Below are positions 1-8,151 of a stretch of DNA of 64,000 bases, one piece after another (position 1 is the first letter of the stretch; every line of letters begins with the position of its first letter). Both the position numbers and the translations under genes were made by a program. Below the pieces are notes generated by a model. That model was not told where the DNA came from. It saw only the letters and a program-made list of their open reading frames with translations, and did no database searches. The DNA comes from Candidatus Thiodiazotropha endoloripes (lineage in GTDB: Bacteria; Pseudomonadota; Gammaproteobacteria; Chromatiales; Chromatiaceae): assembly GCA_001709035.1 (NCBI GenBank), contig LVKA01000008.1:372001-436000 (forward strand), given 5' to 3'.

Positions 1-31
1 AATTCACTGGGGCGGTGAGCTTTCCCGTACC

Positions 32-66
32 AAAAAAATGGCCTGAGATGATCAGGCCATTTTATT
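32..66 (-). terminator. Intrinsic terminator, probably bidirectional
   Basis: A perfect stem (arms ATGGCCTGA and TCAGGCCAT, 5-base loop) is flanked by A7 on the left and TTTTATTT on the right. Read on the minus strand the stem is followed by seven T, and it lies just beyond the stop codon of the minus-strand gene ending at 95, so it should end that transcript. It could also stop a plus-strand gene entering from the left. Confidence 0.85.
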
Positions 67-94
67 TCATGTTCGCTTGACTGCTGGAGATGGT

Positions 95-1003
95 TTAGTG
101 ACTGGCAGGATTGCTCCACACGAGCTGGATCATTGCACTGCGCCGTATCTCAATCAGACGATCGGTAAATTCCTCGATGTTCTCATCCAGCAGGTCCGCC
201 AGTTCCAGTTTGCCGATCCGTTCAGTGATCAGCTGGGCTCGCCGATCAAAAAGGTCCTGGATCAACTGCTTATCACGGGCTCTGGAGATAGGAATCACCA
301 GTTCAGATTGAGTGGCTCGGGTTTGTTTGGAGAAAGCCTTGCGGCGCTGCAGCAGTTCCTGGTCAAGCAACAGGATATCAGCATCGATGTTGTCGATGAC
401 TTCCAGTTGTTCATCCATCAGGGCGAACAGATTGTCCACGCCCTCTTCAACCCAGTTTTGGATCTCCTGAAGGTGTTGAGTTTTGATCAGCTGCATGATC
501 TCGAGCGAGTCGGACATTGAGATCAGGTGTTCGAACACCTCGATCCATCCCTCTTCCCGATAGTTGAACATTTTGTGCATGTAGTGCAGCAGCAGTCCAA
601 CTGATTCACTGTAGTCGTAGCTCGGAAAGCTCTGACTCACTGTGTTCAATATGTCGGCAAAGTTGACTGCAGTGCGGGTGAAGGCCCGGTCATTGGTATT
701 GCGCAGGCCCTGAGCGTAGATACTGTTCAAACGCTTCAGCATGCGGCTGTAGCCGTCAGCCCTGAGCTGGCTTTTATTGGAACGGATGAAGCCGGAGACT
801 TCGTTGAGCATATCACGCAGTTGCTCGACGTCGACTATGGCCTCCTGATTCGACAGGGTGCGCTCAAGATAGTCGAAATACTGCTTGATAATATGACACG
901 ACTCATCCTGAGCAAGTGTTGGTAACTGCTCTATGCTGCTGATTCTAAAAGGGGTTACCCCATTTGAGACAGCTTGAGTCTGTGTGTATGTCCTGATATC
1001 CAT
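95..1003 (-). CDS. Hypothetical protein, alpha-helical
   Basis: I do not recognise the family. The protein is about 302 residues from ATG at 1003; a GTG at 1042 in the same frame adds 13 residues, and neither start has a good ribosome site. The sequence is rich in Leu, Glu, Gln and Arg with long predicted helices, and no Cys pairs, signal peptide or membrane segment can be seen, so a cytoplasmic helical protein is likely. It stands alone between a terminator (32-66) and the divergent ammonium transporter gene. The frame is long and uninterrupted, which supports a real gene; the function is unknown. Confidence 0.75.
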   Translation of the reverse strand: MDIRTYTQTQAVSNGVTPFRISSIEQLPTLAQDESCHIIKQYFDYLERTLSNQEAIVDVEQLRDMLNEVSGFIRSNKSQLRADGYSRMLKRLNSIYAQGLRNTNDRAFTRTAVNFADILNTVSQSFPSYDYSESVGLLLHYMHKMFNYREEGWIEVFEHLISMSDSLEIMQLIKTQHLQEIQNWVEEGVDNLFALMDEQLEVIDNIDADILLLDQELLQRRKAFSKQTRATQSELVIPISRARDKQLIQDLFDRRAQLITERIGKLELADLLDENIEEFTDRLIEIRRSAMIQLVWSNPASH

Positions 1004-1042
1004 TGTTCCAGTCGGGCCGTAAGTAGTAAAACACTGCTTCAC

Positions 1043-1290
1043 GGGATACTGTATTAATAATTGCTTATATAGTCAAGTATTTTTGGACAATCCACTCTAT
1101 GGTATTGTTCATCCGCGAACCCACGTGAGGCGTAACGGCTAAATTGGTGGTAACTTTAGTTCCGATCTGCCATTTTGTGACTTTAACTTAATGAATATTG
1201 AGTTAAAGCATTAATTTGTAAAAAAACAGTAAATTGTGTGCTTATTCCTGATCTTGGGAGAGGGGGGAGTAATGACTAGAAGGGGTATTC
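1043..1290. other. Divergent intergenic region upstream of amt, with inverted repeat
   Basis: This AT-rich gap separates the hypothetical gene from amt. It holds an 8-bp perfect inverted repeat, CTTTAACT (1181-1188) and AGTTAAAG (1201-1208), with 12 bases between the arms, a plausible operator. I searched by eye for a sigma-54 (-24/-12) element, as expected for ammonium transporters, and saw no convincing one. Confidence 0.4.
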
Positions 1291-1298
1291 ATGAATAG
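1272..1298 (+). other. Possible 8-codon leader ORF overlapping the amt start
   Basis: ATG at 1272 lies just after a GGGGGGAG run and opens an 8-codon frame (MTRRGIHE) that ends with TAG at 1296-1298, so its last codons overlap the amt start codon at 1291. Ribosomes ending here could restart on amt. This is seen in the sequence only; expression is not known. Confidence 0.25.
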
Positions 1299-2517
1299 TG
1301 CAAATACGGCTTGGATCATGGCGTCAACCGCCCTGGTGTTGTTTATGACGTTGCCGGGGCTGGCGATGTTTTACGGCGGCCTGGTGAGAACCAAGAATGT
1401 TCTCTCCGTACTGATGCAGTGTTTTGCCATTGCCGGTCTGGTGTCAATCCTATGGTTGATTGCCGGCTATAGTCTGGCCTTCGGTGAAGGAAACGCCTGG
1501 ATCGGCGATTTCAGTCGGATTCTCATGGCTGGTGTCGGTAAGGAGACTCTTTCTGGCGATATCCCGGAATCCCTGTTCATGCTTTTTCAGATGACATTCG
1601 CCATCATTACGCCGGCTCTGATTGTCGGTGGTTTTGCCGAACGTATGCGCTTCTCAGCCATGCTGCTGTTCAGTGCCATCTGGCTGATGCTGGTCTATGT
1701 GCCGGTTACCCACTGGGTTTGGGGCGGTGGCTGGCTTGGCAGTATGGGATTGTACGACTTTGCCGGTGGCACGGTGGTTCATATCACCGCTGGCGTGGCC
1801 GCTCTGGTCGCTGCCATGGTGATGGGCCCGAGGCGTGGCTTCGGTACAGCATCCATGATGCCTCACAATATGACCATGACCATTGCCGGTGCCGGCATGC
1901 TCTGGGTCGGCTGGTTCGGATTCAATGGAGGCAGCGCCCTGGCGGCCGATGGCAGTGCCGCGATGGCAATGCTGGTTACCCATATCTCCGCGGCCACCGG
2001 TGCGATGACCTGGCTGGTTCGGGAGTGGATCAAGTTCGGTAAACCCAGTGCGTTGGGTGCGGTTACCGGTATGGTTGCCGGCTTGGGTACGATCACCCCA
2101 GCCTCCGGCTTCGTCGGACCGGCGGGCGCCCTGGTGATTGGTCTGCTGGCCGGGATAATCTGTTTTTCAGCCACCAACTATCTGAAACAGGTGCTTAAAA
2201 TTGATGACTCGCTCGATGTCTTTCCGGTCCATGGGGTTGGCGGGATTTTGGGTACTTTGCTGGCCGGTATCTTCTCCTCCACCTCACTGGGGATCTTTTC
2301 CGGGTACGGTTTTGCGGATGGCATAACCTCCATGGGCGGCCAGCTCTGGGTGCAGTTTATCGGGGTTGTTGTCACCATCGTCTTTACCGCCGTGGTGACC
2401 CTGGGCATTCTCAAGCTGGTGGATGCGTTGATCGGTCTTCGGGTCAACAAGGAAGAGGAGATTGAAGGTCTGGATATCGTTCTGCACGAAGAGCGCGGTT
2501 ACAACGAAATCAGTTGA
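1291..2517 (+). CDS. amtB: Ammonium transporter, Amt family
   Basis: This is an inner-membrane channel that moves ammonium/ammonia into the cell for nitrogen assimilation. The 408-residue protein has the family's usual length and about 11 hydrophobic segments. Family landmarks are visible: FYGGLVRTKN near residue 30, the FGFNGGSALA block near residue 210, and DVFPVHGVGG with its pore histidine near residue 310. The start ATG has AGAAGGGG about 5 bases upstream. No signal peptide of the AmtB type and no glnK partner is seen nearby. The last ~180 bp and the sequence beyond are duplicated at 22,537-23,106, where only a broken amt end remains; this copy is the intact one. Confidence 0.95.
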   Translation: MNSANTAWIMASTALVLFMTLPGLAMFYGGLVRTKNVLSVLMQCFAIAGLVSILWLIAGYSLAFGEGNAWIGDFSRILMAGVGKETLSGDIPESLFMLFQMTFAIITPALIVGGFAERMRFSAMLLFSAIWLMLVYVPVTHWVWGGGWLGSMGLYDFAGGTVVHITAGVAALVAAMVMGPRRGFGTASMMPHNMTMTIAGAGMLWVGWFGFNGGSALAADGSAAMAMLVTHISAATGAMTWLVREWIKFGKPSALGAVTGMVAGLGTITPASGFVGPAGALVIGLLAGIICFSATNYLKQVLKIDDSLDVFPVHGVGGILGTLLAGIFSSTSLGIFSGYGFADGITSMGGQLWVQFIGVVVTIVFTAVVTLGILKLVDALIGLRVNKEEEIEGLDIVLHEERGYNEIS

Positions 2518-2831
2518 TCGCCGGTATTTGATGGGTGCGTCTTGTCATGGCGCATCCATCGATACCCGGTGCGGGTATGGCCATGCGCCGCTGAATCAAG
2601 GCTTTCGATAACTCGCCAATGCGCTGTCGGTTTCATGCGGCGCTACTTCCACCAGCGGAAAGCTGCCGGCTTCGACATAGTCAAAAATCAGCCGTGCAAT
2701 ATTTTCCGCGGTTGGGTTGGTGGACATCAGGGAGACCGACTCAACCACTTCCTGCAGCAGTGGCAATACCGGATCATCAGGATGCAGCAGCATATTCTGA
2801 TTAATCCATTTTTTGACGTAATCGTCAATCT
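2076..2831. repeat. Direct repeat, left copy (amt 3' half plus truncated queD)
   Basis: From about 2,268 to 2,831 this sequence matches 22,537-23,106 in the same orientation, through the amt stop codon, the spacer and the 3' part of queD. A short stretch before it (about 2,076-2,155) matches 22,461-22,536. By eye roughly one base in eight differs. Similarity stops abruptly at about 2,831 in the middle of queD. Confidence 0.85.
2596..2831 (-). pseudogene. queD: queD remnant, 5' part missing
   Basis: On the minus strand this is the C-terminal part of a 6-pyruvoyl-tetrahydropterin synthase/QueD protein, ending in NPTAENIARLIFDYVEAG and HETDSALASYRKP exactly as in the intact gene at 22,858-23,262. 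The N-terminal half with the zinc-binding HLHGH motif is absent, similarity ending at about 2,831. Relative to the intact copy a 10-base piece is missing near 2,796, shifting the frame. It cannot make an active enzyme. Confidence 0.85.
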
Positions 2832-2931
2832 ACGCTCGTGTCATCCCGCATTTACGTAGTTGTTGAGCCTGTCGGCGTTTCTCCTGATTAAAAACTCGCA
2901 GTAATTTTCTTGCGTCTCTTTTCTCTTCCAT
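2830..2931 (-). other. Short frame resembling the start of a helix-turn-helix protein
   Basis: A 33-codon minus-strand frame starts at ATG 2931 and runs into a stop (2830-2832) exactly where the truncated queD begins. Its C-terminal part (RRQAQQLRKCGMTRA) resembles the approach to an HTH of the recombinase/transposase kind. It looks like the 5' stump of a gene cut by the queD junction. There is no clear ribosome site; the identification is an inference from a very short sequence. Confidence 0.25.
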
Positions 2932-3002
2932 GAAGGTGAATACGCCAAATTTTCTTAATCACCGGGTTAATAACAACTATCTAATATTGTTAAATAGTAC
3001 GA

Positions 3003-3016
3003 TTGACACATGTCAA
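3003..3016. promoter_or_regulatory. FNR/Dnr-type box upstream of the hemerythrin module
   Basis: TTGACACATGTCAA is a perfect palindrome of the TTGAC-N4-GTCAA kind bound by Dnr/NNR/FNR-family activators. Its centre is about 61 bases before the ATG at 3071, which allows an activator site near -41 and a short leader. The same half-sites occur before nirS and beside dnr. Confidence 0.75.
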
Positions 3017-3070
3017 GGCCAGAGATCGAAATGCACCGAGAATCAATGTAACGGCAGCGGGAGCATTTCT

Positions 3071-3508
3071 ATGATTAAGATATCTCAAACCATGACCGAA
3101 GATCATCGATGTATTGACCAGGTTTTTGTCGAGATAGAAAAGGCGATTACCAAGTCTGAATGGGAAAATGCCTGGACAATCGCTGATTCATTCGATGAGA
3201 TGATGGAGCGTCATTTTTCTATCGAAGAAGATGTCCTTTTTCCTGCTATTGAGGATGCGACTGCATCTGCCAGCGGCCCAGTCAGAGTCATGACCATGGA
3301 GCATGATCAGATACGATACCTCGTTAACGTTCTGCGAACTGCTATAACCGAGCGGTCACGGGATAATGGACTTAGTGCATCGGAGACACTCCTGATGATG
3401 ATACAGCAGCATAATTCGAAGGAAGAGAATGTGCTCTATCCGATGGCAGACAGAACCGTACAGACGCTAGAGGAGGAGGTGTCGAGGCGGATCTTAGGGG
3501 CATTATGA
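3071..3508 (+). CDS. Hemerythrin-domain (HHE) protein
   Basis: A di-iron hemerythrin-fold protein of 145 residues, a family that binds O2 or NO or responds to nitrosative stress. The expected ligand motifs are in order: TEDHR near residue 10, HFSIEEDVLFP near residue 48, MEHDQ near residue 77 and QHNSKEENVLYPM near residue 115. The start at 3071 is chosen over an upstream in-frame ATG (2930) because GGGAG lies 7 bases before it and because the Dnr-type box at 3003 falls inside the longer version. The stop overlaps the start of the DUF2249 gene by 4 bases (ATGA), so the two are co-translated. Base composition is AT-richer than the flanks. Role in nitric oxide handling is inferred from context. 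Confidence 0.85.
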   Translation: MIKISQTMTEDHRCIDQVFVEIEKAITKSEWENAWTIADSFDEMMERHFSIEEDVLFPAIEDATASASGPVRVMTMEHDQIRYLVNVLRTAITERSRDNGLSASETLLMMIQQHNSKEENVLYPMADRTVQTLEEEVSRRILGAL

Positions 3509-3747
3509 TGGAATGCAAGCTGGATGTACGTGAGCTAGAGCCGCCGGTTCCTCTCGAACGCATCCTCGATATGCTTGACACCTTGTCCAAGGAGGATTGG
3601 CTTTGTGTGCGCCACAATCGAGAGCCCTTTCCGCTCTATTCTCTTCTGAGGCAGATGGATTTTTCATGGGATAGCCGATGGTCGAATGGTGAGTGTTTTA
3701 TTCGCATCTGGCACACAGGGCACCCTCCGGTTACCGATTCGGGCTAG
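3505..3747 (+). CDS. DUF2249-type small protein
   Basis: An 80-residue cytoplasmic protein with the pattern LDVRELEPPVPLERILDMLD, a central DWLCVRHNREPFPLYSLL and an aromatic C-terminus. This matches the DUF2249 family, which commonly sits beside hemerythrins and nitrite/NO genes. It overlaps the hemerythrin gene by 4 bases. Its TAG stop codon (3745-3747) is the first base triplet of the inserted repeat at 3745, so the natural C-terminus may have been slightly different before the insertion. The biochemical function of the family is not established. Confidence 0.75.
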   Translation: MMECKLDVRELEPPVPLERILDMLDTLSKEDWLCVRHNREPFPLYSLLRQMDFSWDSRWSNGECFIRIWHTGHPPVTDSG

Positions 3748-4014
3748 GGCCTGTTAAGACTAATCCAATAGGCCCTGTTGCGTCTGAAAAAGCGCCAATC
3801 AAGGCGCGAGGAGTGTAGTTTGGTTGTTCCAAATGAGCGACGAGCAACGCCGAGTGGTGCTTTTTCAGGCGCAACCCGCAGGGCAGGGACCGTTTTTGTG
3901 CCCATCAGCGTTATCATTCGCTCATATAGCCGGGCTACACCACGCTCATTCTGCTTTGCTGGATACAAAAACAGTCCCAGCAGGGCGTATTGGTTTCGTG
4001 TTAGCAGGCCCTAG
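3745..4014. mobile_element. MITE-like repeat, full copy A
   Basis: A non-coding element of about 270 bp starts TAGGGCCTGTTAAGAC and ends GTGTTAGCAGGCCCTAG, the ends being imperfect inverted repeats of about 30 bp. CTAG occurs at both outer ends (3744-3747 and 4011-4014) and may be a 4-bp target duplication or part of the ends. Inside are nested inverted repeats, for example TGAAAAAGC against GCTTTTTCA, so the transcript would fold strongly. It shares most of its sequence, by eye about three quarters, with 24,878-25,146. It carries no transposase. It lies between two genes that probably formed one operon. Confidence 0.8.
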
Positions 4015-4018
4015 TCAG

Positions 4019-5287
4019 GTGATCAATACATCGGGACTTTCCCTGGAACAAGCGCCGCCATTGTTTGTTCCTTTCAAGTTCTTCTTTAGTGCAGCACTTT
4101 TTTCTGTGGCGATAGGTCTGCTTCTGATCTTCAATGGTCAGGATCTCTACAGTTCGCGCTGGAGTCCGTTGGCGCTGACATTGACACATCTCGTTACAGT
4201 GGGTTTTCTCGCACAGGTCATGACCGGGGCAATGTTTCAGTTACTGCCGGTAGTGGTCGGTACGCCACTGCCTTCTGTGATGCTAGTGAGCAGCATCGTA
4301 AACCTTTGTCTAGCACTGGGTGCAATCTCACTGAGTAGTGGATTTCTCTTTTTCAATCACGAACTGTTAATGCTTGGGGCAGTTTTGATTAGCGTTGGAT
4401 TCTCTGTTTTTCTTGTGGCCGCAAGTCTCACAATAAAAGGAAAGTCCGTACCCATCAAGATCACTTTACAACTGGGGCTGGGTTGGTTTTCAGTGATCCC
4501 AACTGCATTGCTTGGCATACTCCTAGTGCTCGCCTTAGCAGGTAAGGTGGCACTGAATGACATGCAACATGTGATTACCATCCATCTTTCCTGGGGGTTG
4601 ATGGGGTGGTTGGGGATCGTGCTTTTTTCTGTACTGTTCAAGCTCGTGCCAATCTTCTATGTCACTCGCGAAATTCCGCTGCTGTTGCAACAGATTTATG
4701 CGCCATCCATAGTCATTCTATTGACGTTCTTTACACTATCTATCTTTATTGAAGATTCAGTTTTTAAATCAAGTATTACAGCGGTTCTGTTTCTCTTATG
4801 CCTCATGGCAGTAGGAATTCTTGTGATTATTATTCAAAGAAAACGGCCGATTATCGATTCAACCCTTTTGTTCATAGGAACCGGTATCGGGTGCCTTTTA
4901 CTGGCGGCGGCGATATGGATAGTATCGGAGCGGGATGTTGTTATAGGTATTCTGCTTCTAATCGGCGTTGGCTTGACCATCCCAATTGGCATTATCTACA
5001 GGGTTTTGCCTTTTCTATGCTGGTACCATCTGCAGGCGGTTGTGCTTAAAAGAGGCCGTTTTAACGCTCAAATTCCCTCCATGAAGCATTTTATACCTGA
5101 GCGCTCAGCCAGGCGGCATTATATCGTTCATACATCCGCGATTATCCTGCTGTTAGCAGGCGACTTTATAACGCAACCTTTCCCAGCTCTTCCTGGTATT
5201 GTCTTCACAGGGTCAGCGATCTATCTGTCAAGTAATATTGCTAAGGCCTATATGGCTTATCAGCGAGCAATACAAGTGCATTTCTAG
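4019..5287 (+). CDS. NnrS-like / haem-copper-type multi-pass membrane protein
   Basis: An integral membrane protein of about 422 residues with roughly 12 hydrophobic segments. Histidine-bearing segments such as LTHLVTVGFLAQVMTGA and ITIHLSWGLMGWLG recall NnrS and haem-copper oxidase subunit I relatives, which bind haem in the inner membrane and accompany denitrification genes. The open frame reaches back to 3824, but its first ~62 codons are the inserted repeat, so I place the start at GTG 4019, just after the element; no good ribosome site is visible there. With the hemerythrin and DUF2249 genes it forms a module likely to deal with nitric oxide. The exact family is uncertain and expression may be altered by the insertion. 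Confidence 0.6.
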   Translation: MINTSGLSLEQAPPLFVPFKFFFSAALFSVAIGLLLIFNGQDLYSSRWSPLALTLTHLVTVGFLAQVMTGAMFQLLPVVVGTPLPSVMLVSSIVNLCLALGAISLSSGFLFFNHELLMLGAVLISVGFSVFLVAASLTIKGKSVPIKITLQLGLGWFSVIPTALLGILLVLALAGKVALNDMQHVITIHLSWGLMGWLGIVLFSVLFKLVPIFYVTREIPLLLQQIYAPSIVILLTFFTLSIFIEDSVFKSSITAVLFLLCLMAVGILVIIIQRKRPIIDSTLLFIGTGIGCLLLAAAIWIVSERDVVIGILLLIGVGLTIPIGIIYRVLPFLCWYHLQAVVLKRGRFNAQIPSMKHFIPERSARRHYIVHTSAIILLLAGDFITQPFPALPGIVFTGSAIYLSSNIAKAYMAYQRAIQVHF

Positions 5288-5562
5288 TGGGCCACGGCGA
5301 GTAGCGGCCATGGGAGTGCAACTGTTTTTGTCAATGAGACATCACTAAGTAGCGATACCCATCGGCAGAGGCCAGTGCGCCCAGAGTTCAACTCTGGCGC
5401 GTTAAACTTCCGAAGACAAAGCAATATTAACTGAAACCGGGCTTCTGCAAAGTGGCACAGCACAACACACGCAGAACAAATATCCCTATCGTCCGCGATT
5501 TTTGAGCTGCAATACAGGTAGTTGATTCAACTCATACGCTGATTGGTCGATTTCAAATGGAT
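5288..5562. other. Intergenic region with a hairpin, otherwise empty
   Basis: Convergent gap between the NnrS-like gene and the bacteriohemerythrin gene. A stem-loop is visible at about 5377-5401 (CCAGAGTT paired with AACTCTGG) without a T-run. I see nothing else. Confidence 0.4.
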
Positions 5563-6129
5563 TCAGCGGATCCCTTTGTCACGTAAAAACTGGCTATAGT
5601 TTTGATCTGTGCCTGCGATATGGTTGATTAACCAAGTCTTAAGAAAACTGGTCAATTCGTCAATCGTCGCTTCACGGTCCTTTTCATAAGCATCCATGTA
5701 ATTGCTTACTTGCATGATCATTATTTCGTGCTGTTCCTTGTGCGGCTCAAAATCCGGATAGCCGTTGTCCTGCATCAGCTTTTCTTCTCTTGCAAAGTGA
5801 TATTTGGTGTAATCCACTAATTCACTTAACGCTTGACGTTCGAATGCCTCGCCGGTCGGATAGAGTATGGCTGTCTGTAAATTATTGATCAATGAGAGTA
5901 GTTTTTTGTGATCCTCATCGATGACCTCTATTCCTACACTCAGGTTGTCGTCCCAGGCAATAAACTTCCGTGATGTCATTTTCTTATGGATCACGGGTAA
6001 TGCAATGAGTATCGCTATCATGATCCACGGAACCGGATTATCAATACCAAACAGAAAACCGATACCGATAACCAGGAAGGCCAGTACGATAAACAGGGAG
6101 AGTCCGAAAGTCTGTAAGCTCTTGCGCAT
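5563..6129 (-). CDS. Membrane-anchored bacteriohemerythrin
   Basis: A di-iron O2/NO-binding protein. Two hydrophobic segments at the N-terminus anchor a cytoplasmic hemerythrin domain. The domain shows VIDEDHKKLLSLIN, HFAREEKLM, GYPDFEPHKEQH and a C-terminal WLINHIAGTD, covering the expected His/Glu/Asp ligands. The frame extends to a TTG at 6165, but ATG at 6129 has a weak GGGA ahead and gives a normal membrane N-terminus. It is transcribed away from nirS, and the palindromic Dnr-type box at 6277 lies in the shared upstream region, so both genes may respond to the same regulator. Confidence 0.85.
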   Translation of the reverse strand: MRKSLQTFGLSLFIVLAFLVIGIGFLFGIDNPVPWIMIAILIALPVIHKKMTSRKFIAWDDNLSVGIEVIDEDHKKLLSLINNLQTAILYPTGEAFERQALSELVDYTKYHFAREEKLMQDNGYPDFEPHKEQHEIMIMQVSNYMDAYEKDREATIDELTSFLKTWLINHIAGTDQNYSQFLRDKGIR

Positions 6130-6276
6130 GACGAGCATCCCGAAACTGTTGTAAATCAATAACAAAAGGAAGACCGGATACGGATTGGGTCATTTCAATC
6201 TCGCAATAAACCCAAACCGGACTCGGATCAAATACCTTGTCTGGATTGACTATCGGGTAAAACCACATTTTTTGAT

Positions 6277-6290
6277 TTGACATTTGTCAA
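6277..6290. promoter_or_regulatory. FNR/Dnr-type box upstream of nirS
   Basis: TTGACATTTGTCAA has perfect TTGAC/GTCAA half-sites. It lies about 75 bases before the nirS ATG (6359), in the gap shared with the divergent bacteriohemerythrin gene. In denitrifiers nirS is typically switched on by Dnr/NNR proteins through such sites. Confidence 0.85.
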
Positions 6291-6358
6291 GGTTGATGAC
6301 TTGAGCGGGGAGCTTAATTCGTAGTGCGACTATCGACACATGAGCGAGGATTACTCCA

Positions 6359-8008
6359 ATGATTAGAAGTTCTAGGCCAAGCGTGAGGACCGGTATCAGC
6401 GTCAGTACGCTCTCTTTGGCAATCAGCTTGACTATTGGCGGTGCAGGCATTGCTGCCCAAGCCGCAACACCCACACTCAGCGAAGCGGACTTTGAGGCTT
6501 CCAAGACCATCTATTTTCAGCGTTGTGCGGGTTGCCATGGCACCCTGCGTAAAGGCGCGACAGGTAAGAGTCTGGAACCGAAGGAAACGCAGAAACTGGG
6601 ACAGGAGCGTTTAGAAAAGATCATCAAGTTCGGTACCGAAGGCGGTATGAACAACTTCGACGATATCATGACCGCGGATGAGATCAAGAAGATGGCCACC
6701 TACATTCAGATGGAACCCCCGATTCCGCCTGAAATGTCACTGGCCTTGATGAAAGAGCGCCACAAGGTCTTCGTCGACCCGAAAGATTATCCCTCCAAGC
6801 CTCTGCATGGCCGTAACTGGAAGAACTTCTTCCTGGTCATCGAGCGTGACGTGGGTAAAGTGGCTATTATCGACGGCGACAAAAAAGAGGTTGTTGCCCA
6901 CGTACCAACCGGCTATGCGGTGCATGTTCTAAAAGCTGCTGAGCATCATAAGAGCCTGCATGCCAAGGACGCCGGCCGTTTCTGGTATACCCAGGGGCGT
7001 GACGGCAAGCTGACCAAGATCGATCTCTGGCAGACTCCTGACAAGATGAAGGTTGCCGAGGTGCAGATCGCCTATGACGCTCGAGACGTAGCCGTCTCCG
7101 GTGACGGCAAGTATGTGGTGGGCGGCGGTTACTGGCCACCCCACTTCGTCATTGCCGACGCCCATACTATGGAGCCGTTGAAAGTGGTCTCCGCCCGTGG
7201 TGTTAATGTGGATGGCAATTACGTCAACGAGTCACGTGTGGCGGCTATCTACGACACACCTAACCACCCCAGTTGGCTGGTCTCGATGAAGGAGCTGGGG
7301 CAGATGTGGCAGGTCGACTACAGCGACATCGACAATCTGAAGATCACCAAGATGGATACCGCCAAGTTCCTGCATGACGGCTTCTACGATCCGACTGGTC
7401 GTTATTTCCAGATTGCTGCCAATGCCTCCAACAAGATGGTTGTTGTGGACACCGAAACCCAGAAGCTCACCAAGCTTATTGACGTAGACAAGCTGCCGCA
7501 TCCCGGCCCGGGCGCCAACTGGATCGATCCTAAGTGTGGTCCGGTCGGTGGCACCGTGCATCTTGGCGTCGGCAAGGTCACTGCCTGGGGTAACGATCCC
7601 AAGGGTCATCCCGATCAGGCATGGAAAGTCTGCTACGAGACCGAGACCGATGGCCCAGGTGTATTCATCCGGACTCATCCCAAGAGCGATTACGTCTGGG
7701 CTGATCAGACCAAGCATCCTGAACCTGAAGTTCAGCAGTCGGTCCAGGTCATCGATAAGAAGACCCGCGAGATCATCAAGACCATCCGTTTGACCGATAA
7801 GCCCGGCTATGCCGCGGTCCATATGGAGTTCAACGCAGATGGTACTGAGGTCTGGACCTCTGTCTGGAACCGTAAGGACTCGAAGGAGCCAAACGGTGAG
7901 ATCATCATCTTTGATGCAAAAACTCTCGAAGAGAAGGCGCGTGTCAAGGGTCTGTTCGCACCGACTGGCAAGTTCAATGTGCACAATCGGATCAATCACG
8001 TCACCTGA
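6359..8008 (+). CDS. nirS: Cytochrome cd1 nitrite reductase
   Basis: The periplasmic homodimeric enzyme that reduces nitrite to nitric oxide in denitrification. The 549-residue precursor has a signal peptide ending near residue 35 (AAQA), a cytochrome c domain with CAGCH at 56-60, and a C-terminal eight-bladed haem d1 propeller. Two conserved d1-pocket histidines of the family appear in the HDGFYDPTGRYF and MEFNADG regions, and the usual ending GKFNVHNR is present. The start has a GAGGA ribosome site. It heads a same-strand cluster with the NirT fusion, cupredoxin, three-haem cytochrome and peroxidase; the d1 assembly genes lie opposite and downstream. Confidence 0.98.
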   Translation: MIRSSRPSVRTGISVSTLSLAISLTIGGAGIAAQAATPTLSEADFEASKTIYFQRCAGCHGTLRKGATGKSLEPKETQKLGQERLEKIIKFGTEGGMNNFDDIMTADEIKKMATYIQMEPPIPPEMSLALMKERHKVFVDPKDYPSKPLHGRNWKNFFLVIERDVGKVAIIDGDKKEVVAHVPTGYAVHVLKAAEHHKSLHAKDAGRFWYTQGRDGKLTKIDLWQTPDKMKVAEVQIAYDARDVAVSGDGKYVVGGGYWPPHFVIADAHTMEPLKVVSARGVNVDGNYVNESRVAAIYDTPNHPSWLVSMKELGQMWQVDYSDIDNLKITKMDTAKFLHDGFYDPTGRYFQIAANASNKMVVVDTETQKLTKLIDVDKLPHPGPGANWIDPKCGPVGGTVHLGVGKVTAWGNDPKGHPDQAWKVCYETETDGPGVFIRTHPKSDYVWADQTKHPEPEVQQSVQVIDKKTREIIKTIRLTDKPGYAAVHMEFNADGTEVWTSVWNRKDSKEPNGEIIIFDAKTLEEKARVKGLFAPTGKFNVHNRINHVT

Positions 8009-8047
8009 TGACCGCGAGGTCTCACGCACGTAGTTGAAACAAGGTGG

Positions 8048-8068
8048 ACATGAGGCCAAGCCTCATGT
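8048..8068 (+). other. Stem-loop between nirS and the NirT-fusion gene
   Basis: ACATGAGGC and GCCTCATGT form a perfect 9-bp stem around CAA, 40 bases after the nirS stop codon. There is no T-run, so it may be an RNA-stability or processing element separating nirS mRNA from the downstream genes rather than a terminator. Confidence 0.5.
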
Positions 8069-8151
8069 TCGCCTCGTTCGCCAACTTCTACACCACCCGA
8101 CTCACCTGTGTGGTGATTAAGCAGACCATTGTGACCTGAACGGGGAAAGCG

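Noticed and set aside
3824-4018. N-terminal extension of the NnrS-like protein
   Set aside because: Its codons are the inserted repeat, shared with non-coding copy B, so it is not native protein sequence.
7232-8059. 275-codon minus-strand frame
   Set aside because: Antisense to nirS, no domain pattern; shadow of the real gene.
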